A stretch of DNA of 64,000 bases from the NCBI RefSeq assembly GCF_000024785.1, contig NC_013441.1, positions 3,720,001-3,784,000 of the forward strand, read 5' to 3'. The notes below the pieces were generated by a model. It was not told the origin of the DNA, made no database searches, and saw only the letters and a list, made by a program, of their open reading frames with translations. A program made the position numbers and the translations under genes. The first letter of the stretch is position 1. Each line of letters starts with the position of its first letter. This document shows, one piece after another, positions 54,455 to 63,724 of the stretch. This DNA comes from Gordonia bronchialis DSM 43247. Its GTDB lineage: Bacteria; Actinomycetota; Actinomycetes; Mycobacteriales; Mycobacteriaceae.

Positions 54455-54489
54455 ACCGGTGGACGGCGCACCTCGCGCCGTCCACCGGT
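54455..54489. promoter_or_regulatory. perfect 15-bp hairpin between prmA and prmB
   Basis: ACCGGTGGACGGCGC at 54455-54469 pairs with GCGCCGTCCACCGGT at 54475-54489 around a 5-base loop. It begins 11 bases after the prmA stop, with no U tract. It is probably a stabiliser of the prmA 3' end or a partial terminator that makes prmA more abundant than prmBCD. Confidence 0.75.
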
Positions 54490-54518
54490 ACCACCCACCC
54501 ACTATCAGGAGATCTGAG

Positions 54519-55562
54519 TTGGCCGACACACACCGGATCAGCTTCGAACCCGTCGACATCGAGATGGAGGTCGACGAGGACGAGACCATCCTCGACGCCG
54601 CCTTCCGCCAGGGCATCCACCTGATGCACGGATGTCGGGAGGGGCGGTGCTCGGCGTGCAAGTCCTACATGCTCGACGGCGACGTGCAGATGGACGACTA
54701 CTCGACCTTCGCCTGCAACGAGTCCGAGGAGGCCGAGGGGTACGTGCTGCTGTGCCGTACGTATGCCTACAGCGACTGCGAGATCGAGCTGCTCAACTTC
54801 GACGAGGACGAATTGCTCGGCGGCGCACCGATTCAGGACGTCACCACCCGCGTGGCGGCCATCGAGCCGATGACCGCCGACATCGTCTCGCTCACACTCG
54901 ACGTCGTCGAACCGGAGACCATCGAATTCAAATCGGGTCAGTACGTCGACCTGTACATCCCGGGTACCGAGGAGAAGCGGTCGTTCTCGATCGCCACCAC
55001 CCCGGCCACCCCGGACCGGCTCGAGTTCCTCATCAAGAAGTATCCCGGCGGATTGTTCGCCGGCATGCTGACCGACGGACTGTCGGTGGGTGACGAGATC
55101 AAGGTCAACGGCCCGTACGGCTCGTGCACCCTGCGCAGTGGTCACGTGCTGCCGATCGTCGCGATCGGCGGTGGGGCCGGCATGGCGCCGCTCCTGTCGC
55201 TGCTCCGGCACATCAGCGAGACGGGATTGCATCGGCCGGTCCGGTTCTACTACGGGGCGCGGCGCGCGAGCGATCTGTTCTATCTCGACGAGATCGCCAC
55301 GCTCGGTGAGAAGATCGAGGACTTCACCTTCACCGCGTGCCTCTCGGACTCCACCGACGACGCCCCCGACGGAGTCACCGTGGCCGGCGGCAACGTCACC
55401 GACATCGTCAACGCCAACGAGGCGGACCTCGCCCGAACGGAGGTGTACTTCTGCGGTCCCCCACCCATGGTCGACGCGGCTCTCGCTCTCGCCGAACAAC
55501 ATTCGATTCCTCGAGACCAGATCTTCTACGACAAGTTCACCAGCCCGGCATTCGACTCCTGA
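54519..55562 (+). CDS. prmB: PrmB, propane monooxygenase NADH reductase
   Basis: This 347-residue reductase transfers electrons from NADH to the hydroxylase. It has a plant-type 2Fe-2S ferredoxin domain (C39-x4-C44-x2-C47-x31-C79), an FAD-binding domain (KRSFSIATTP) and an NAD-binding domain (IGGGAGMAPLLSLL, YFCGPPPMVD). The TTG at 54519 is supported by AGGAG 7 bases upstream; the longer frame into the prmA-prmB hairpin is not coding. Confidence 0.94.
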   Translation: MADTHRISFEPVDIEMEVDEDETILDAAFRQGIHLMHGCREGRCSACKSYMLDGDVQMDDYSTFACNESEEAEGYVLLCRTYAYSDCEIELLNFDEDELLGGAPIQDVTTRVAAIEPMTADIVSLTLDVVEPETIEFKSGQYVDLYIPGTEEKRSFSIATTPATPDRLEFLIKKYPGGLFAGMLTDGLSVGDEIKVNGPYGSCTLRSGHVLPIVAIGGGAGMAPLLSLLRHISETGLHRPVRFYYGARRASDLFYLDEIATLGEKIEDFTFTACLSDSTDDAPDGVTVAGGNVTDIVNANEADLARTEVYFCGPPPMVDAALALAEQHSIPRDQIFYDKFTSPAFDS

Positions 55563-55577
55563 CCGAGATGATCTCGG
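55563..55577. promoter_or_regulatory. small hairpin between prmB and prmC
   Basis: CCGAGA (55563-55568) and TCTCGG (55572-55577) pair around TGA, immediately after the prmB stop. It is weaker than the other hairpins of the operon. Confidence 0.35.
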
Positions 55578-55609
55578 CCGAGTCGGCCTGAACGACAGGA
55601 ACGAAAGGT

Positions 55610-56716
55610 ATGTCCGCACCAGCAGAACCCCGGGAGCGCAGTTTCCCGTCCATCGAGTTCACCGACGCCGAGGCCGGCGCGCGGGAGTTCCCGAGCAGCC
55701 GTAGCCGCAAGTACAACTACTACCAACCCGCCAAGAAGCGGGCCACGATGTACGAGGACGTGACCGTCGACGTCCAGCCCGATCCGGAACGCCATCTCAC
55801 CCAGGGCTGGATCTACGGCTTCGGCGACGGCCCGGGTGGCTACCCCAAGGAGTGGACGGCTGCCCGGTCGGCCAACTGGCACGCCTTCCTCGATCCCAAC
55901 GAGGAATGGGAACAGTCGATCTACCGCAACAATTCTGCGGTGGTCCATCAGGTGGATCTGAGTCTGCAGAACGCCAAGCGGGCACGGGCCTACGACGGGT
56001 GGAACTCCGCGTGGCTCAAGTTCATCGAGCGCAACCTGGGTGCCTGGATGCACGCCGAGAGCGGGCTGGGTCTGCACGTGTTCACCTCGATCCAGCGCTC
56101 GGCGCCGACCAACATGATCAACAACGCGGTCTGCGTCAACGCCGCCCACAAACTGCGCTTCGCACAGGATCTCGCGCTGTTCAACCTCGATCTAGCCGAG
56201 GCCGAGGAGGCCTTTGACGGATCGGCCCACAAGGAGGTGTGGCAGTCGGCACCGGAGTGGCAGCCCACCCGCGAGGCCACCGAGCGGCTGACCGCGATCG
56301 GCGACTGGTGCAAGTTGTTGTTCTGCACCAACATCGTCTACGAGCAGCTCGTCGGCTCACTGTTCCGTTCGGAGCTGGTGATGCAGGTGGCCGCCCGCAA
56401 CGGCGACTACATCACGCCGAGCATCGTCGGCACCGGTGAATACGACTACGACCGTGATCTCAACTACTCGCGAGCACTGTTCCAGATGCTCGCACGTGAC
56501 GAGAAGTACGGCGTCGACAACCGAAAGCTGTTCGCCGACTGGATGTCCGAGTGGGTTCCCCGCTGCCTGGATGCGGCTCACGGGCTGCAACCCATCTGGT
56601 CGCAACCGGCCGACAAGACCGTCACCTTCTCGTCGAGCCTGGACCACGCGAAGACCAAGTTCGCCGATGTACTGGCCGCCATCGATGTCGATATCCCAGA
56701 GGAGCTGAACAAGTGA
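55610..56716 (+). CDS. prmC: PrmC, propane monooxygenase hydroxylase small subunit
   Basis: This 368-residue hydroxylase beta-type subunit has a ferritin-like fold without a complete set of iron ligands, as in the other monooxygenases. Family-like stretches are [52 protein letters not shown] and [20 protein letters not shown]. It pairs with PrmA in the alpha2beta2-type hydroxylase. ATG 55610 is preceded by AAAGG. Its stop overlaps the GTG of prmD. Confidence 0.93.
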   Translation: MSAPAEPRERSFPSIEFTDAEAGAREFPSSRSRKYNYYQPAKKRATMYEDVTVDVQPDPERHLTQGWIYGFGDGPGGYPKEWTAARSANWHAFLDPNEEWEQSIYRNNSAVVHQVDLSLQNAKRARAYDGWNSAWLKFIERNLGAWMHAESGLGLHVFTSIQRSAPTNMINNAVCVNAAHKLRFAQDLALFNLDLAEAEEAFDGSAHKEVWQSAPEWQPTREATERLTAIGDWCKLLFCTNIVYEQLVGSLFRSELVMQVAARNGDYITPSIVGTGEYDYDRDLNYSRALFQMLARDEKYGVDNRKLFADWMSEWVPRCLDAAHGLQPIWSQPADKTVTFSSSLDHAKTKFADVLAAIDVDIPEELNK

Positions 56717-57060
56717 GCACAATGCATTTCGGAGCAGACACCGAGTTCTCCAATATGTGCGGGGTGACCCTGATGAACACCCCCATCGGCCGGGTCGTGG
56801 CAAATGTGATGGGCGCCAAGGACGGTGTGGAACTCACCGAGTACCCGTCGATGATCCGCGTGGACGGTGTCAACCGTCTCGAATTCGACTACGACGAGCT
56901 GACCGACGCGCTCGGCCAGGAGTTCGACGGGTCGATCTTCGAGGAGATCAGCTCCACCCACTACGGCCGCATGGTCCACCTCGACGACCGCACGATCCTG
57001 TTCGCCAGCCCCGAGGACGCGGCAGAGTTCATCGGTTTCGACCTGACCGCCTCGTCCTGA
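56713..57060 (+). CDS. prmD: PrmD, coupling/regulatory protein of propane monooxygenase
   Basis: This 115-residue cofactor-less coupling protein of the MmoB/PrmD family has [39 protein letters not shown] and [17 protein letters not shown]. It docks on the hydroxylase and gates substrate and O2 reaction. The GTG start overlaps the prmC stop (GTGA), giving tight coupling, with GAGGAG a few bases before. A long hairpin follows. Confidence 0.92.
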   Translation: MSTMHFGADTEFSNMCGVTLMNTPIGRVVANVMGAKDGVELTEYPSMIRVDGVNRLEFDYDELTDALGQEFDGSIFEEISSTHYGRMVHLDDRTILFASPEDAAEFIGFDLTASS

Positions 57061-57066
57061 CACACT

Positions 57067-57107
57067 TCACCGCCGGGGTGCGGCTCCCCACCGCACCCCG
57101 GCGGTGA
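57067..57107. promoter_or_regulatory. perfect 16-17-bp hairpin after prmD
   Basis: CACCGCCGGGGTGCGG at 57068-57083 pairs with CCGCACCCCGGCGGTG at 57091-57106, extended by T67-A107, around a 7-base loop. It begins 7 bases after the prmD stop and has no U tract. It probably separates the monooxygenase genes from the downstream accessory genes by partial termination or RNA processing. Confidence 0.78.
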
Positions 57108-57145
57108 CTCCACTTCACAGCCCAGAAGAGAGAGCGAGCCACCTG

Positions 57146-58192
57146 ATGTACGAGAAGAACGGCGAAAAATACTTCATCGTCGATGCCCACGTCCACCTCT
57201 GGGACGGACGGGAATCCAATCACCGCAACATCCACGGCAAACAGTTCATCGACTGCTTCTACGACTACCACCGCAACCTCAGTCCCGAGGAAGAGGTCTG
57301 GGACTACGACACCTACTGCTACTACGGCGGTGAACGTCTCATGCGCGATCTCTTCGAGGATGGGCCCGCCGATCACGCCATTTTCCAGGCGACCATTCTG
57401 AAAGACTTCTACGTCAACGGATTCGCCCAGGTCGACGACTCGCTGAAACTGTGCCAGGACAATCCCGGCAAACTCACCTACAACCACGCCTACGATCCGC
57501 GCGACGGTGAGGACGGCCTGGAACAGCTGCGCCGCGACGCCGACACGATGGACCTCAAGGGGGTCAAGCTCTACACCGCCGAATGGCACGGCGACTCCCG
57601 CGGCTACAAGCTCGACGACCACTGGTCACGTCGCTACCTCGAGGAATGTATCGCCCTGGGCATCAAGAACATCCACGTGCACAAGGGACCGACCATCCGC
57701 CCGCTCGACCGCGATGCCTTCGACGTCGCCGACGTGGACAAGGTGGCCACCGACTACACCGATCTCAACTTCATCATCGAGCACGTGGGTCTGCCGCGAC
57801 TGGAGGACTTCTGCTGGATCGCCACCCAGGAGTCCAACGTGTATGGCGGTCTGGCCGTGGCCATTCCGTTCATCCACACCCGGCCGCGCTACTTCGCCCA
57901 GATCATCGGTGAACTCCTGTACTGGATCGGCGAGGACAAGATCCTCTTCGCCAGCGACTACGCGCTGTGGACGCCGCAGTGGCTCATCGAGCGGTTCGTC
58001 GACTTCCAGATCCCGGAGGACATGACGGAGTACGCACCCATCACCACCGACCAGAAGCGAAAGATCCTGGGCCTCAACGCCGCAGCCCTCTATCCACACA
58101 TCGAGGTGCCCGCCGAGCTCCGGATTCCCACCGACGCAGCCGATCCCGGAGTCGAGGTGGCGGCCGGCGCCAAGGACGCGGTGAACGCATGA
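57146..58192 (+). CDS. amidohydrolase-family protein in the prm operon
   Basis: This 348-residue TIM-barrel metal-dependent hydrolase (amidohydrolase_2 type) has the HxH motif IVDAHVHLWDG at the N terminus, KGVKLYTAEW, NIHVHKG, IIEHVGLPRLEDF and LFASDYALW with the conserved Asp. Members are hydrolases or decarboxylases; the substrate here is unknown. The same gene follows mim/prm genes in other actinobacteria. I used ATG 57146 (MYEKNGEKYF); an earlier ATG at 57104 lies inside the hairpin. The next gene overlaps its stop. Confidence 0.86.
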   Translation: MYEKNGEKYFIVDAHVHLWDGRESNHRNIHGKQFIDCFYDYHRNLSPEEEVWDYDTYCYYGGERLMRDLFEDGPADHAIFQATILKDFYVNGFAQVDDSLKLCQDNPGKLTYNHAYDPRDGEDGLEQLRRDADTMDLKGVKLYTAEWHGDSRGYKLDDHWSRRYLEECIALGIKNIHVHKGPTIRPLDRDAFDVADVDKVATDYTDLNFIIEHVGLPRLEDFCWIATQESNVYGGLAVAIPFIHTRPRYFAQIIGELLYWIGEDKILFASDYALWTPQWLIERFVDFQIPEDMTEYAPITTDQKRKILGLNAAALYPHIEVPAELRIPTDAADPGVEVAAGAKDAVNA

Positions 58193-58974
58193 CCGTGGAA
58201 CTCGTCCGCCAGACACCGGTGGTGTCCCCGGAATCGTTGTCCGTCGGCGCCGCGGTCATGGCCGCCCTGTCCACGGTCCGCGATCCCGAGCTCGACGAGC
58301 CGATCACCGACCTGCGTTTCGTGCGCTCGATCGAGATCGACGACACCGCCGTCAGTGTGCATCTGCGTCTGCCGACGTCGTTCTGCTCACCGAACTTCGC
58401 CTACCTGATGGCGTCGGACGCGCAGGACGCGCTCGAGGAGATCGACGGGATCGGTGAGGTCCACGTCCTACTCGACGATCATCACGACAGCGACAAGATC
58501 AACCGCGGTCTGGCCGCCGCGGCCGGTTACGTGGGGACCTTCGGCGTCGAGGCGGAGGAGAGTCTCGACGAGCTGCGGCGCACCTTCGCCCGCAAGGCGC
58601 ATGTGGCGGCCATGGAGCGATGCCTGACCGGGTTGCTCCGCGACGGCACGGTGACCGAGGACCAGATCGGGCACGTGCTGCTGCGCGACCTGCCTGCCGG
58701 CCCCAACCGCTCCGCACTGTTGCGCCGCCGCGCCGACATCGGGCTGTCCCTGTGCCGCAACAGCCGGGTGCTGGTGGACGACGAGGGCCACCCCCTGCCC
58801 GACGACCAGGTACCGATGCGGTTGAGATTCGCCCGCTCCGTGCGGATCTCGATCGAAGGCAACGGGCATTTCTGCCGGGGCCTGCTGGCCACGCGGTACG
58901 CCGACGACCCCGACTGTGACGGCACCAGCGGTCCCACCGTCACCGATCTGAGAACTCTGAAGGAGACGCCATGA
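58189..58974 (+). CDS. DUF59/MIP18-like protein of unknown role in the prm operon
   Basis: This 261-residue protein has an N-terminal iron-sulfur-assembly-type DUF59 region (about residues 22-100; LSTVRDPELDEPITDLRFV, LRLPTSFCSPNFAYLM with a Cys), then ~160 residues that I cannot assign (RRTFARKAHVAAMERCLTG, RLRFARSVRISIEGNGHFC). DUF59 proteins help load Fe-S or other metal cofactors, so a role in maturing the diiron centre is plausible inference. It is tied by ATGA overlaps at both ends to the amidohydrolase and the dehydrogenase. Confidence 0.8.
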   Translation: MTVELVRQTPVVSPESLSVGAAVMAALSTVRDPELDEPITDLRFVRSIEIDDTAVSVHLRLPTSFCSPNFAYLMASDAQDALEEIDGIGEVHVLLDDHHDSDKINRGLAAAAGYVGTFGVEAEESLDELRRTFARKAHVAAMERCLTGLLRDGTVTEDQIGHVLLRDLPAGPNRSALLRRRADIGLSLCRNSRVLVDDEGHPLPDDQVPMRLRFARSVRISIEGNGHFCRGLLATRYADDPDCDGTSGPTVTDLRTLKETP

Positions 58975-59996
58975 GAGCCGTCCAAGTGGTCGGATACCAC
59001 GACAAACTGCAACTGAACGACATCCCGAAACCGGAGATCACCGGTCCGCTCGACGTCATCGTCCGGATAGGCGGGGCCGGGGTTTGCCGCACCGATCTGC
59101 ACATCCTGGAAGGACAGTGGGCCGAGAAGTCCGGTGTCACACTGCCTTACACGATCGGGCACGAGAACGCCGGCTGGGTGGAGGCCATCGGTGATGCGGT
59201 CACCAACGTCACCGTCGGCGAGAAGGTGATCCTGCATCCGCTGATCACCTGCGGGCTGTGCCGGGCCTGCCGGGCCGGCGACGACGTCCACTGTGAGAAC
59301 AGCCGATTCCCCGGGATCGACACCGACGGTGGATACGCCGAGTACCTCAAGACCACGGCGCGCAGCGTCGTCGGCATCGATGACTCGCTCGAACCCGCCG
59401 ACGTAGCCGCTCTCGCCGACGCGGGTCTCACCGCCTACCACGCCGCCGCGAAGGTCGCGCGGATGACACGGCCCGGTGAGGTCTGTGTCATCATCGGCGC
59501 GGGCGGATTGGGACACATCGGAATTCAGGTACTCAAGGCGATCTCCGGGGTGACCCTCGTGGTCGTCGACCGCAATCCCGACGCGGTCGCACTCGCGGTG
59601 GATGTCGGCGCGGATCAGGGCATCGTCGCCGACGGTTCCCACGTCCAGCAGATCCTCGATCTCACCGGTGGTCACGGAGCCGAAGCCGTTCTCGACTTCG
59701 TCGGCGAGGGTGGGGCGACCGCCGAGGGAATCGCGATGCTGCGCCGTGCCGGCAACTACTTCGTCGTCGGCTACGGCGAGAACATCGACGTCCCGACCAT
59801 CGACGTGATCTCCACCGAGATCAACTTCATCGGCAACCTGGTCGGTTCCTACAACGACCTCGGGGAACTGATGACGCTTGCCGCACAGGGAAAAGTGAAG
59901 CTGCACACCACCACCTACGCCCTCGACGACTTCCAACAGGCGCTCGACGATCTCGACGCCGGCCGGGTCAGGGGGCGCGCCATCCTCGTGCCCTGA
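58971..59996 (+). CDS. adh1: zinc-dependent alcohol dehydrogenase of the prm operon
   Basis: This 341-residue Zn-dependent medium-chain dehydrogenase probably oxidises the alcohol made by PrmABCD, for example 2-propanol to acetone. It has catalytic-site [10 protein letters not shown] and HENAGWVEAIG, four structural-zinc cysteines CGLCRACRAGDDVHC, and NAD-binding IIGAGGLGHIGIQVL. The ATG at 58971 overlaps the previous stop (ATGA). A 48-base gap separates it from groEL. Confidence 0.92.
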   Translation: MRAVQVVGYHDKLQLNDIPKPEITGPLDVIVRIGGAGVCRTDLHILEGQWAEKSGVTLPYTIGHENAGWVEAIGDAVTNVTVGEKVILHPLITCGLCRACRAGDDVHCENSRFPGIDTDGGYAEYLKTTARSVVGIDDSLEPADVAALADAGLTAYHAAAKVARMTRPGEVCVIIGAGGLGHIGIQVLKAISGVTLVVVDRNPDAVALAVDVGADQGIVADGSHVQQILDLTGGHGAEAVLDFVGEGGATAEGIAMLRRAGNYFVVGYGENIDVPTIDVISTEINFIGNLVGSYNDLGELMTLAAQGKVKLHTTTYALDDFQQALDDLDAGRVRGRAILVP

Positions 59997-61694
<1,698 letters not shown>

Positions 61695-61701
61695 CCCGAC
61701 C

Positions 61702-61756
61702 GGGCCGGCGGCGATCCGAGCTCCCCGGAGTTCACGGCGTTGATCGCCGCCGGCCC
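61702..61756 (+). terminator. 15-bp perfect stem terminator after groEL
   Basis: GGGCCGGCGGCGATC at 61702-61716 pairs with GATCGCCGCCGGCCC at 61742-61756, around a 25-base loop that can fold further (CTCC/GGAG). It lies 7 bases past the groEL stop and is the likely end of the prm transcript. Confidence 0.78.
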
Positions 61757-61815
61757 ATCCCTACTCACGCAGGCATCCACCGGCAAATAGTGATGCCGGT
61801 TACACTCGGAGACAC

Positions 61816-61860
61816 ATGAGATTCCGGACACGATCACAAGGGGGTCCGCTGAATCGGTGA
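61816..61860 (+). CDS. 14-residue leader ORF coupled to the prm regulator
   Basis: ATG 61816 starts MRFRTRSQGGPLNR followed by TGA at 61858-61860, whose bases overlap the GTG start (61857) of the regulator. GGAG precedes the ATG. The overlap GTGA is the classic arrangement for translational coupling, and the leader is Arg-rich. Too short for gene callers. It is either a regulatory uORF or chance; the overlap favours the former. Confidence 0.5.
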   Translation: MRFRTRSQGGPLNR

Positions 61861-63629
61861 GATTGCAGCCCACAGCCCAGGCACAGCATTCGCCGCTCTA
61901 TGTCGCGCGTGCGCGAGAACGCTTCCTCAGCGATGACGGTATCGACGACTCGGTCCGAGACACCATCTCCACGTCGTGGAAGCGGTCCCGCTCGTTCAAC
62001 GTGCACGCCGATCGCCTCGAGCTTCCGTTCGTGCGCGAACCCAATCCGGACAGCTCACTCATGCGTGCTGCGCGTCCGATCCTCGACCAGCTCGCCGAGG
62101 ACCTGTCCGCCGAGCCGGTCAGCATCATCCTGACCTCGCCGGACGGTGTGGTCCTGTCGCGTGCGACGGCTTCGCGGGAACTGCGCTCACGACTCGACGA
62201 CGTGAGTCTGGCGCCCGGCTACAGCTACAACGAGCAGCATGCCGGCACCAACGGCATCGGCACCGCCCTCGAGGCGCAGCAACCGACGCTGGTCACCGGA
62301 TCGGAGCACTACGCGGGCTGCCTGTCGCAGCTCTCCTGCGCCGGTGTGCCCATCCGCAATCCGTTCTCCGGTGGCGTCGTGGGCGCACTCGATCTGACCG
62401 GATGGGTCGACGATGGCGGTCCGCTACTGCTCTCACTGGCCAAATCTGCGACCGTCCAGATCGAACAGCAGATGCTCTCCCTGGCCAGCCAGCGTGAATC
62501 CCGGCTACTGTCCGCGTATCTCGCGACCTGTCGTCGGGCACCGCAGATGATGGTGCTCGCGATCGCCGCGGATGTGGTGCTGATGAACCGCAAACTCCGG
62601 CTCAGTATGGACCCGCTCGATCAGGTGGCGATGCTCGAGTACGCGGTCGACCACACCATGGACGCCGTCGGCGCTCGTCGCGTCAGCACCCTGCCCAGCG
62701 GCCGGGTGCTGCGATTGTCGCCGGTCGACGACCACTGGGACGACGCCGCCCAGATGGCCGTGTTCCATGTGCACCTGCTCGACGCCGAACCGTCGCGGCC
62801 GGCGCCGCGGAGTGATTCCACCGCACTGCCCGGGATCGTCGGGCGTAGTTCCTCGTGGCGGCTGTGCTGCGATCTGGTCGGCCGCTACGCCCGGGACGGC
62901 GAATGGGTGGCGGTCGCCGGGGAACCCGGGTCGGGCCGGACCGCACTGTTGCGCGGTGCTGCGGCACGACATCTACGGGGTGCCACACGGGTCTTCGACG
63001 CCGCCGATTTCGATGATCCCGACACGATGGAAACCCTTGCCGCCGAACTGGATCGGGACGAGTTCGGCATCGTGATACGCGACCTCGACCGTCTCGACGA
63101 CGAGTTGGCCGCCGAGATCGCCGACCTGCTCCAGGGCCGGGAAGAGTACGGCTGGGTGGGGATCACGGTGAACACCGGCGATCTCGACCCGGGCCTGGGC
63201 GCCACGGTCCTCCCGTTCTTCGGGCACACCGTCGAGGTGCCCCCGCTACGCCACCGCATCGAAGATCTCCGGGAGTTGGTGCCGACGCTGCTGCGCCAGC
63301 TGACCCGGGGCCGGGAGCTGAGCGTATCGGCCGAGGCGATGCGCCAGCTGAGCAAGTACAGCTGGCCGGGCAACGTCGCCGAACTGCGCCAGACCCTTCG
63401 CGAAGTGGTGACCCATCAGCGATCCGGCATCATCACCGAACGCCAATTGCCACCCACCTGCCGCACCTCGAGCCGGCACACCCTCACCCGGATCGAGGCC
63501 CTCGAACGCGACGCCATCGTGCGGAGCCTCGACGAGAACGGCAACAACAGGATGGCCGCCGCCGAGGCTCTCGGCATCTCCCGCGCGACCATCTACCGCA
63601 AGATCAAGGAGTTCGGGATCGACATGTGA
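61857..63629 (+). CDS. AcoR/MimR-type transcriptional activator of the monooxygenase operon
   Basis: This 590-residue regulator has an N-terminal GAF-like domain (about 60-220, AGTNGIGTALEAQQPT), a central AAA-like domain with an altered Walker A AGEPGSGRTALL near residue 355 (Arg replaces Lys) and a DLDRLDDEL Walker B. It ends in a Fis-type helix-turn-helix NRMAAAEALGISRATIYRKI. The GAFTGA loop needed for sigma-54 contact is missing. Actinobacteria lack sigma-54, so it must act with another sigma factor. It probably senses the alkane or its product. Confidence 0.9.
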   Translation: MRLQPTAQAQHSPLYVARARERFLSDDGIDDSVRDTISTSWKRSRSFNVHADRLELPFVREPNPDSSLMRAARPILDQLAEDLSAEPVSIILTSPDGVVLSRATASRELRSRLDDVSLAPGYSYNEQHAGTNGIGTALEAQQPTLVTGSEHYAGCLSQLSCAGVPIRNPFSGGVVGALDLTGWVDDGGPLLLSLAKSATVQIEQQMLSLASQRESRLLSAYLATCRRAPQMMVLAIAADVVLMNRKLRLSMDPLDQVAMLEYAVDHTMDAVGARRVSTLPSGRVLRLSPVDDHWDDAAQMAVFHVHLLDAEPSRPAPRSDSTALPGIVGRSSSWRLCCDLVGRYARDGEWVAVAGEPGSGRTALLRGAAARHLRGATRVFDAADFDDPDTMETLAAELDRDEFGIVIRDLDRLDDELAAEIADLLQGREEYGWVGITVNTGDLDPGLGATVLPFFGHTVEVPPLRHRIEDLRELVPTLLRQLTRGRELSVSAEAMRQLSKYSWPGNVAELRQTLREVVTHQRSGIITERQLPPTCRTSSRHTLTRIEALERDAIVRSLDENGNNRMAAAEALGISRATIYRKIKEFGIDM

Positions 63630-63666
63630 CCCGGCCGGCCCCACCGGTTCACTCACGCCTTATGTC

Positions 63667-63724
63667 CTGCTGGTCGACCCGCACCAAGATTGCTGGTGAG
63701 CCGCCCCTATTGTGCTGGTTGCCC
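63667..63724. repeat. three degenerate copies of the TGCTGGTNGA repeat
   Basis: CTGCTGGTCGACCCGC at 63667, TTGCTGGTGAGCCGCC at 63690 and TGTGCTGGTTGCCC at 63711 recur about every 22 bases. They resemble the repeat family at 21381-21660 and fill the gap between the regulator and the convergent citrate synthase gene. Confidence 0.6.
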
